11,780 bases of DNA from an uncultured Spirochaetaceae bacterium (lineage in GTDB: Bacteria > Spirochaetota > Spirochaetia > Sphaerochaetales > Sphaerochaetaceae): assembly GCA_947630635.1 (NCBI GenBank), contig CANRIJ010000040.1, positions 1 through 11,780 of the forward strand, written 5' to 3'. Each line of letters opens with the position of its first letter. Position 1 is the first letter of the stretch. Below, in pieces: positions 6,049-11,780 of this stretch. The position numbers and the translations under genes were made by a program. The notes below the pieces were generated by a model. The model did no database searches. It had not been told where the DNA came from and saw only the letters and a list, made by a program, of their open reading frames with translations.

Positions 6049-8528
6049 TTGAGCACCTTTCCGATTGCCTCTGCCCTCGAGATGTTCTCTCTGTTCTTCT
6101 CTTCCTCTTCGAGTCTCTTTCTTTCGCTCTGAACGAACTGAAGCTCCTCTTTGGAGAGTCTAGCAGAGGTCTCCTTCGGGAAGGCGATTTTGATTACCTC
6201 GCTTATATCCGAGACTGGATGGAAGATAACATCGCCCTTTACTTCATCGCTGAGCTTATCTAGGTCTTTCTGGTTTCTTTCCGGAATAATTATCTCTTTA
6301 ATCCCATTTCTGCGAGCTGCGAGGATCTTTTCCTTGAGTCCGCCAATTGGCATGACCTTTCCTGTAAGAGTGAGCTCTCCGGTCATTGCAAGATCCTTTA
6401 GAATCGGAGTATCTCTGTACATCGACCAAAGGGCTGTAAAGAGTGTGATTCCAGCAGATGGGCCATCCTTAGGGACTGCCCCTTCAGGAATGTGGATATG
6501 CACGGAGTTCTCTTTGAAGAACTTGATATCGAGTCCTCTTATAAATGCCTCTTTCTCAAGAGTGGACCATGCAATAGATACCGATTCCTTCATTACATCC
6601 CCGAGTTTTCCCGTTATCTTTAGGTCACCCTTGAATGGAAGGGATTCTGCCTCTATTAAAAGGACATCTCCGCCCATGCTTGTCCAAGCAAGGCCCACTG
6701 CGGTTCCCGCCTTATCGGCCTTGACTCTCTCATCTGATGGGAAGAGGGGCTTTCCAAGGTATTTCTCAACGTCTTTGGACTTTATAGAGACAGGTAGACT
6801 CTGATCTTTGTTCTCCAGAATCGACAGGGCCACCTTTCTCATTACCTTGTCAATCGATTTCTCGAAGTTTCTTACTCCTGCCTCTCTTGCATACTCCTCG
6901 GCAATCTTTGTCAGCGATTTGCTGTCAAATCTCACTTCTTGTTTCGAAAGTCCATTCTTCTTCAAGAGCTTGGGAACAAGATATTGAGAGCCGATGTGTA
7001 TCTTTTCATTTGGAGTATATCCACCAAGCTCGATTATCTCCATTCTGTCCAAAAGCGGCTCTGGTATTTTAGATACATCGTTTGCAGTTACGATGAAGAG
7101 CACCTTTGACAGGTCATATGGGATATCGATATAGAAGTCCTGGAATGAGTTATTCTGCTCAGGATCCAATACCTCTAAAAGAGCTGCTGCAGGATCTCCC
7201 TGATGGGACTCTCCCATCTTGTCTATCTCATCGATTAAGAATACCGGATCTGGAACTCCCGTCTTCTTCATGCCTTGGATTATTTTCCCGGGCATTGCGC
7301 CGATATAGGTTCTTCTATGGCCCTTGATCTCGCTCTCATCTCTCATTCCCCCAACAGAGAAGCGGTAGAATTCTCTTCCAAGGGCAGTAGCGATTGACCG
7401 GCCAACAGAGGTCTTTCCAACTCCCGGAGGACCAGCAAGGCATATTATGGCACCCTTTGAAGTCTGTGCCTTTAAGCGAGAGGCAAGGAATTCCAAAATC
7501 CTTTCCTTGACTTCCTTCATCCCATAGTGATCCTTCTCAAGCTGGTCTTTTACCTTGATGATGGAATAGTTTGGAGCCTTGTCCTCAAATGAGAAGGGAA
7601 GCGCGAGGAGATTGTCGATATAGACCTTGGTGAGCATGTATTCGGGGTTCATTGGCTCAAGGCCTGAGAGCTTCTCAAGCTCTCGGTCAAGAGCATCCCT
7701 AAACTCCTGAGGAAGCCTCTTTTCTCGTGCTTTCTCATAGATATCGGGAGCTCTTCCCATCTTTGGGTCCTGTAGTCCTGAGGAGTCTCCGCCTCCTGTG
7801 AGTTTAGAGAGCTCTCCGTTCAGGACTCTTATCTGCTCACGGAGAATCGCCTCTTTGTTCTTGTTCTTTATTTGGTCAAAGATGCCATTTCTGATCTCGT
7901 TTTCTCTCTCAAGAACCTCTTTTTCGGCCGTTATGTAGCTTAAGAGCTTCTCGATTCTCCCCCTTGGGCTTCTTGTCTCAAGAATGTCCTCTAAAAACTC
8001 AGGTGTGGCATTGTTGAGTGCGCTTGCCGTATAGAAGGAAATGAGTGATGGATCTTCAATATTTGCGATATTCACATCGGTTGCAAATGTGAAGATCTGA
8101 GGATTCTTTGCAAGTTCTTGAACTGTGTCCTTCAGTACTCTGATGTAGGGTTTTAGCGCCTTTTCAGCGCTAAGGTCATCGGGGTACTCCTCAATTTTTG
8201 CATAATTGAGTGAATCGATCTTCTCTATGCTATTGATTTTCACTCTTTTAAGAGTTGATATGAAAACATGAAGGCAGCTATTGGGCAGCCTTATAAATTT
8301 TGATACCTTTGACAGCGTTCCGACATTTGAGAATGCGCTGTTATCGCCTTGTTTCTGAAGTAGGGCGACAAAGTATCCATCGTCCTCGATTATCTTATTC
8401 ATGACTCTTATGTCATCGGGGCGACCGATCATAAGAGTGGTAAAGGTCTCTGGGAAGAGCGGTCTTCCAGTAAGAGGGAGAACGGGTAGTTTTTCCGAGG
8501 TTTCGTTTTTCTCTTTTTGATTATCCAC
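6036..8528 (-). CDS. lon: ATP-dependent Lon protease
   Basis: An 830-residue cytoplasmic AAA+ protease that unfolds and degrades damaged and some regulatory proteins. Order: N-terminal LON substrate-binding domain (about 14-200, beginning LPVLPLTGRPLFPE); a coiled-coil region (about 200-310); AAA+ module with Walker A GPPGVGKT (366-373), Walker B VFLIDEID (429-436) and an arginine in LLDRME (495); then the LonA protease domain with the catalytic Ser691 in PKDGPSAG and Lys734 in GGLKEK, 43 residues apart as in E. coli Lon. A charged tail (about 785-830) makes it roughly 35 residues longer at the C-terminus than E. coli Lon. The start is GTG at 8528, with GAGGAG seven bases upstream (8536-8541, complement). 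No CIRCE element is visible. It is the first gene of a minus-strand unit with trhP. Confidence 0.98.
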   Translation of the reverse strand: MDNQKEKNETSEKLPVLPLTGRPLFPETFTTLMIGRPDDIRVMNKIIEDDGYFVALLQKQGDNSAFSNVGTLSKVSKFIRLPNSCLHVFISTLKRVKINSIEKIDSLNYAKIEEYPDDLSAEKALKPYIRVLKDTVQELAKNPQIFTFATDVNIANIEDPSLISFYTASALNNATPEFLEDILETRSPRGRIEKLLSYITAEKEVLERENEIRNGIFDQIKNKNKEAILREQIRVLNGELSKLTGGGDSSGLQDPKMGRAPDIYEKAREKRLPQEFRDALDRELEKLSGLEPMNPEYMLTKVYIDNLLALPFSFEDKAPNYSIIKVKDQLEKDHYGMKEVKERILEFLASRLKAQTSKGAIICLAGPPGVGKTSVGRSIATALGREFYRFSVGGMRDESEIKGHRRTYIGAMPGKIIQGMKKTGVPDPVFLIDEIDKMGESHQGDPAAALLEVLDPEQNNSFQDFYIDIPYDLSKVLFIVTANDVSKIPEPLLDRMEIIELGGYTPNEKIHIGSQYLVPKLLKKNGLSKQEVRFDSKSLTKIAEEYAREAGVRNFEKSIDKVMRKVALSILENKDQSLPVSIKSKDVEKYLGKPLFPSDERVKADKAGTAVGLAWTSMGGDVLLIEAESLPFKGDLKITGKLGDVMKESVSIAWSTLEKEAFIRGLDIKFFKENSVHIHIPEGAVPKDGPSAGITLFTALWSMYRDTPILKDLAMTGELTLTGKVMPIGGLKEKILAARRNGIKEIIIPERNQKDLDKLSDEVKGDVIFHPVSDISEVIKIAFPKETSARLSKEELQFVQSERKRLEEEEKNRENISRAEAIGKVLNWPQ

Positions 8529-8699
8529 TTTTCAGCTCCTCTTGATTCTTATTTAGCGTTATTTTGTGCGCTTATTCCTTTTTATACAATAAATAAAGGC
8601 CGTAATTTCTATGAAATCTGTGTCAAAGTAACACACTGGTTGATTTTTGTTGCAAGAGGTGCCTCATCTCGTGTCTACTAGTATTAGGAGAGTGCCTCT
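8529..8699. other. Divergent lon/arcC intergenic region with an inverted repeat
   Basis: 171 bp separate the two starts. It holds the lon ribosome binding site near 8540, the arcC site AGGAG at 8686-8690, and a perfect inverted repeat TGTGT-N7-ACACA at 8619-8635. On the minus strand a consensus -35 TTGACA (8626-8621) lies within that repeat, but no acceptable -10 is found 15-19 bp away. No promoter is convincing for either gene. No gene or RNA is visible here. Confidence 0.5.
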
Positions 8700-9641
8700 A
8701 TGGAAAGACTTGCCCTAATTGCGATTGGTGGAAATTCGCTTATCTCTGATGAATCCCATGTAACAGTAAAGGATCAGCTTAGTGCCTGTGAGAATACGGC
8801 AAAGTACATAGCAAAGCTTATCCAATCGGGTTGGAGAGTTGTGATTACACATGGCAATGGGCCACAGGTTGGCTATATTCTCCGTCGTGCAGAGATTGCT
8901 TCTACAGAGCTTCATACCGTCCCCCTTGATAGCTGTGTAGCAGACACCGAGGGAGCTATTGGCTACCAGCTTCAGATATCGATTCTGAATGAGCTCAATA
9001 AGCTTGGAATAAAGAGAAATGTTATAAGCGTTGTCACTGAGGTAGAGGTGGATGATAGGGACCCATCATTTGAAAACCCCACCAAGCCCATTGGCTCATT
9101 TATGGCCAAGGAGGTTGCCGAAGAGCATAGAGATAAAGATGGGTGGCACATAATTGAGGATGCAGGAAGGGGCTATCGCAGAGTTGTGCCCTCTCCAAAG
9201 CCAATTGATGTCGTTGAGAAAGAGACAATAAAGAGGCTTCTTGAAGAGGATGTCGTCGTAATTGCAGCCGGTGGCGGCGGAATTCCCGTAGTAAGGGACA
9301 AAAGCGGCGCTCTTCATGGGAAGGAGGCGGTTATTGATAAGGACCTGGCTTCAGCTCTTCTTGCAAAGTACCTCAATGTGGATGTCTTTATGATCTCTAC
9401 CGCCGTTGATAAGGTGTGTATTGACTACAAGAAGCCAAATGAGAAGAAACTTGACTCAATGAACCTCAAAGAAGCGGAGAAATACATAGCCGAGAAGCAG
9501 TTTGCACCAGGCTCTATGCTTCCGAAGATCAATGCTGTGGTGGATTTTGTAAGGACAACTGGCAAGATTGGAGTAATTTCCACCCCTGAAAATATAAAAG
9601 AGGCGATACTTGGGGAGGCTGGTACGAGAATAACTCTCTAA
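8700..9641 (+). CDS. arcC: Carbamate kinase
   Basis: A 313-residue enzyme of the amino-acid kinase fold that reversibly converts carbamoyl phosphate plus ADP to carbamate plus ATP, a substrate-level ATP source. Conserved segments in order: IGGNSL (9-14), THGNGPQVG (50-58), PLDSCVADTEGAIGY (75-89), RRVVPSPKP (160-168), AAGGGGIPV (189-197), VIDKDLASALLA (211-222) and APGSMLPKI (269-277). The full family length is present and no motif is broken. The ATG at 8700 has AGGAG nine bases upstream. No arcA (arginine deiminase) or arcB (ornithine carbamoyltransferase) is in the window, so the carbamoyl phosphate must come from elsewhere, for example a distant arginine, citrulline, agmatine or purine catabolic route. 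The patatin gene follows after 83 bp with no terminator, so co-transcription is possible. Confidence 0.97.
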   Translation: MERLALIAIGGNSLISDESHVTVKDQLSACENTAKYIAKLIQSGWRVVITHGNGPQVGYILRRAEIASTELHTVPLDSCVADTEGAIGYQLQISILNELNKLGIKRNVISVVTEVEVDDRDPSFENPTKPIGSFMAKEVAEEHRDKDGWHIIEDAGRGYRRVVPSPKPIDVVEKETIKRLLEEDVVVIAAGGGGIPVVRDKSGALHGKEAVIDKDLASALLAKYLNVDVFMISTAVDKVCIDYKKPNEKKLDSMNLKEAEKYIAEKQFAPGSMLPKINAVVDFVRTTGKIGVISTPENIKEAILGEAGTRITL

Positions 9642-9682
9642 AAAAGACGCTAAAATACTTAATTGCAATGATTTAATTTGGT

Positions 9683-9697
9683 TGATTTTGCTAATCA
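9683..9697. repeat. Short inverted repeat upstream of the patatin gene
   Basis: TGATT-TTGCT-AATCA, a perfect 5-5-5 palindrome 28 bp before the patatin ATG in the 83-bp gap after arcC. It could be a weak operator; it could also be chance in A+T-rich DNA. It does not fit the FNR site spacing (TTGAT-N4-ATCAA). Confidence 0.25.
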
Positions 9698-9724
9698 TTC
9701 TCTTTTTCTTATTACCTTTATGGT

Positions 9725-10681
9725 ATGGAACAGAATAAGAGAAAGGTCTTTTTGAAGCTTGATGATCTTCCTTCGGGCTTTGCCGGAGATGATATAATCC
9801 CAGGGTGCATAGTCCTTGAAGGCGGCGCCTTCAGGTCTCTTCATCAGGAGGGTTTTTTGGATGCCCTCATGGAGTCGGGCATTAATCTATCATGCGCAGT
9901 GGGAACCTCTGCAGGCTCTTTAAATGGCTTTGGATATATTTGCGGCAATATAGGCAAGGCTGCCTATTTGAACCTCAAATATAGACGAGATCCAAATTAC
10001 GTATCAGTCAGAAACTATCTCAAGACAGGGTGCGTAATCGGCTTTGACTACATAATGAAGAACAGAAGCGTCAATGATGGGATTCCCTTTAGGGAGGAGA
10101 GGCTAAAGGATCCAAGGCGTCGCTTTGTGGCTGTATGCACAAATGTGGAGACAGGAGAGGCTGAGTACCTTGAGAGAACAAACTGCGATGACCTATATGC
10201 TGCGATGAAGGCCTCATCTTCAATTCCGTATTTTATGAGAATGCTTGAAATAGATGGAAAGAAATACCTTGATGGGGGCTGCTCGGATCGCATTCCATAT
10301 CAATGGGCAATAGACCAGGGCTATGAGAAAATCATAGTCGTTAAGACCAAGCCTGATTCTTATAGAGAGAAGAAGAAGACCAAGGTAAGGCATATGGGCG
10401 AATATGCAATATACAGAAAGTATCCCAACCTTGCGGAGAAGATCATAAATAGGGCAGAGATCTACAACAGGCAGGTTGAAGAGCTTGATAGGCTCAAGAA
10501 TCAGGGCAGGGTCTTTGTAGTTGCACCTGAGGAGCCGATGCAGTGTAGGAGTCTTGAGAATAATATGGAGACTCTTGGAGACCTATATTTTGAGGGTTTT
10601 AATCAAGGCATGAGGATGATTGGAGATATCAAAAGGTATCTTGGTCTTCCAGACAATGAAGAGGAGCTAAAAAGCGGCTAA
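9725..10681 (+). CDS. Patatin-like phospholipase / serine hydrolase
   Basis: A 318-residue serine hydrolase of the patatin family, likely a lipid acyl hydrolase. The oxyanion-hole motif EGGAFRS is at 32-38, the nucleophile elbow GTSAG at 60-64 (Ser62), and the catalytic Asp in LDGG at 182-185 (Asp183), so the Ser-Asp dyad is complete. The region around DALMESGINLSCAVGTSAGSLNG and the overall length resemble the YjjU subgroup of cytoplasmic bacterial patatins. There is no signal peptide or membrane helix. The substrate cannot be told from sequence. The ATG at 9725 has no Shine-Dalgarno: the 25 bases upstream are pyrimidine-rich. Translation may be leaderless, or start from an unusual site. There is no better in-frame start before the EGGAFR motif. 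It follows arcC and ends at a strong terminator. Confidence 0.92.
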   Translation: MEQNKRKVFLKLDDLPSGFAGDDIIPGCIVLEGGAFRSLHQEGFLDALMESGINLSCAVGTSAGSLNGFGYICGNIGKAAYLNLKYRRDPNYVSVRNYLKTGCVIGFDYIMKNRSVNDGIPFREERLKDPRRRFVAVCTNVETGEAEYLERTNCDDLYAAMKASSSIPYFMRMLEIDGKKYLDGGCSDRIPYQWAIDQGYEKIIVVKTKPDSYREKKKTKVRHMGEYAIYRKYPNLAEKIINRAEIYNRQVEELDRLKNQGRVFVVAPEEPMQCRSLENNMETLGDLYFEGFNQGMRMIGDIKRYLGLPDNEEELKSG

Positions 10682-10708
10682 GGCTTTTTTATAGATTTCT
10701 GTTTTCAT

Positions 10709-10731
10709 AAAAGGGGCCGAGGCCCCTTTTT
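10709..10731 (+). terminator. Strong intrinsic terminator after the patatin gene
   Basis: GGGGC (10713-10717) pairs with GCCCC (10722-10726) around the tetraloop CGAG, extended by four A:T pairs and followed by T5 (10727-10731). It lies 28 nt after the stop and separates arcC-patatin from the TPR genes. Confidence 0.92.
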
Positions 10732-10747
10732 AAGTAATCCCTTTGGA

Positions 10748-10776
10748 TTGACCTCTTGATATTTAACAATGAGAAT
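10748..10776 (+). promoter_or_regulatory. Weak candidate promoter of the TPR gene pair
   Basis: TTGACC (10748-10753; five of six to TTGACA), 17 bp, then GAGAAT (10771-10776; four of six to TATAAT), directly after the terminator. If it is real, transcripts begin near 10783, which would exclude the earliest start codon of the following gene. Motif evidence only. Confidence 0.3.
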
Positions 10777-11076
10777 TTACTGGGGATTGATTTGGATTCA
10801 AGACGATTTCTTAATGGCAGAGAAGATATGATACTCACTCTCAGAAGTGAGTACTCATTGATGCTCTCTCTTGCAAAGTCTGGCTTTTATGAAGAAGCCG
10901 CTGAGCATGGTGAGAGGGCATTTAGAATTTCAAGGGATATATTCACTCTCTATTCTAATGAAACCGAGAGTGTTCTTGATAAACTTATAAAAGTATATAG
11001 AAGATCAGATAGAGAAGAGAGAATAGCTGAGCTTGAATTGTTCTTGAAGAGAATTGAGGAGAAGAAGATTAAGTGA
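10756..11076 (+). CDS. Small TPR-repeat protein, start uncertain
   Basis: An all-helical protein of up to 106 residues that I do not recognise as a named family. The segment EYSLMLSLAKSGFYEEAAEHGERAFRI (shown in part, about 32-58) is a clear tetratricopeptide helix pair. A second repeat follows at about 73-100 (LDKLIKVYRRSDREERIAELELFLKRI). The linker NGREDMILTL (20-29) resembles the loop between repeats of the kinesin-light-chain type. There is no signal peptide or membrane helix. Three starts are possible: TTG 10756 (no ribosome binding site; an in-frame TAA at 10735 bounds it), TTG 10792 (GGGGA five bases upstream) and ATG 10828 (weak AGAGAAG). TPR-like coding before residue 25 favours an early TTG. 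The stop overlaps the next start as GTGA. It may be a scaffold partner of that gene or a truncated remnant of a longer TPR protein. Confidence 0.65.
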   Translation: MIFNNENLLGIDLDSRRFLNGREDMILTLRSEYSLMLSLAKSGFYEEAAEHGERAFRISRDIFTLYSNETESVLDKLIKVYRRSDREERIAELELFLKRIEEKKIK

Positions 11077-11780
11077 GAGCAGACATCAGAAAGATGAGTT
11101 TGACAGAGCTCAGAAGCGAGCTTGAGAAATATGATGATAAGGCTATTAAGAAAAACAAGAGGTATTATGAAATCTTTGATGAGATATGCCTTAGGGAATT
11201 TGAGTCACAGCTTTATGATGATGCGCTTAGAGATACCAAAGACCTCTATAGGGAGGTGCTAAATCGCGATGGAAAGGACTCTGCTGAGTCTCTTGATTAT
11301 GAGGGCAAGATACTCGCTATAAGAATAGCCTCCCATGATGAGGTGGATGATAACGAGATATTCCAGCTCTTTGGAAAATACAAGACGCTCTTTGGAGAGT
11401 ATTCAAAGGAGACAATTGGCTTCATGATCTTTGCCTCCACTCTCTTCATGGTGATTCAGGAGCCCTTTACATCATTCGAGTTCTTTTTTAAGGCCTATAA
11501 TGCAACTGTTGCCCTAGAGGGCGCCCTCTCAGACTCTGCTCTTGACCTCCTCTCTGAGATTACGAGAAAGCTTTCGGATTATGGTGCTACCTCCATTGCC
11601 GTGAGCCTTGCAGAAGAGACACTGGCTGGAATCAACAACGATACTCCTATAGACAACAGGATAGTGAGACTCTATGATATCCTCTCCTATGCATATAAGG
11701 ATGAGGAGAATAGCGAGCTCTCAATAGACTACAAAAAGAAGGCGGCAGAGCTCTCTGAGAAGCTAAATGGGAGCGAGAGC
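11073..11780 (+). CDS. TPR-repeat protein (kinesin-light-chain type), cut by the right edge
   Basis: The frame is open from GTG 11073 to the window end (236 codons, no stop). It is a soluble helical protein with degenerate tetratricopeptide units of 41-42 residues. The inter-repeat marks are at DGKDSAESL (66-74), GEYSKETI (108-115), GALSDSAL (150-157) and TPIDNRIV (191-198). No catalytic domain, signal peptide or membrane helix is visible in this part. The GTG overlaps the stop of the preceding TPR gene (GTGA), with GAGGAG at 11056-11061 eleven bases upstream, so the pair is likely translationally coupled. An in-frame ATG at 11094 is an alternative. Such proteins act as protein-binding scaffolds. 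What it binds, and whether a further domain follows, cannot be seen. Confidence 0.75.
   Translation, partial: MRADIRKMSLTELRSELEKYDDKAIKKNKRYYEIFDEICLREFESQLYDDALRDTKDLYREVLNRDGKDSAESLDYEGKILAIRIASHDEVDDNEIFQLFGKYKTLFGEYSKETIGFMIFASTLFMVIQEPFTSFEFFFKAYNATVALEGALSDSALDLLSEITRKLSDYGATSIAVSLAEETLAGINNDTPIDNRIVRLYDILSYAYKDEENSELSIDYKKKAAELSEKLNGSES

Noticed and set aside
6151..6804. Long open frame (about 217 codons) on the plus strand inside lon
   Set aside because: It is antisense to the lon protease domain, whose motifs are intact; the product is low-complexity and Ser/Leu-rich with no ribosome binding site. It is a shadow of lon codon usage.
8529..8640. CIRCE or sigma32-type heat-shock promoter for lon
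   Set aside because: No TTAGCACTC-N9-GAGTGCTAA repeat is present, and there is no CCCCAT-like -10 at the right distance from a CTTGAA-like -35.
8656..8700. GTGCCTC repeated at 8659 and 8692 in front of arcC
   Set aside because: It is only seven bases, occurs twice, and the second copy lies between the ribosome binding site and the start codon. Chance is an adequate explanation.
1..11780. Mobile element, CRISPR array, toxin-antitoxin or phage genes
   Set aside because: I saw no transposase, integrase, terminal inverted repeats, regularly spaced repeats or phage structural motifs. All coding regions look native in codon use.

Overview
The window reads as an ordinary, densely packed bacterial chromosome segment of moderate-to-low GC (about 45% by eye), with arginine codons dominated by AGA/AGG, AGGAG-type ribosome binding sites, sigma70-like promoters and simple GC-hairpin/U-run terminators. 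The gene mix is glycogen synthase, bacterial-type valyl-tRNA synthetase, an Hc1-like nucleoid protein, Lon, a U32-family RNA-modification enzyme, carbamate kinase, a patatin and TPR proteins. It suggests a fermentative, probably anaerobic bacterium. I lean weakly towards a spirochaete-like organism, but nothing here proves the phylum. I see no phage, transposon, CRISPR array, rRNA or tRNA.

Layout: (1) Positions 1-425, minus strand: the 5' part of glgA, running off the left edge. It diverges from valS (538-3186, plus strand), which has a near-consensus extended -10 promoter at 484-512 and ends at a bidirectional terminator (3205-3234). (2) Convergent to valS, on the minus strand, lie in transcription order lon (8528-6036), a U32/TrhP-like gene (6048-4837, TTG start inside the lon end), a membrane GT2 glycosyltransferase (4699-3560) with its own candidate promoter, and a 69-residue Hc1-like protein (3446-3237). 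(3) From 8700 on the plus strand: arcC, then a patatin-like hydrolase, closed by a strong terminator (10709-10731). (4) From 10756: two overlapping genes for kinesin-light-chain-type TPR proteins, the second running off the right edge.

These are mostly independent housekeeping units. lon and trhP form one translationally coupled unit (protein quality control plus tRNA wobble modification). arcC without arcA or arcB points to ATP production from carbamoyl phosphate supplied by a pathway encoded elsewhere. I found no convincing new multi-gene system. The parts most worth a second look are the uncharacterised TPR pair, the small histone-H1-like protein with a perfect palindrome over its promoter region, and several unusual translation starts: a TTG start inside lon, a patatin gene without Shine-Dalgarno, and an ambiguous start for the first TPR gene.
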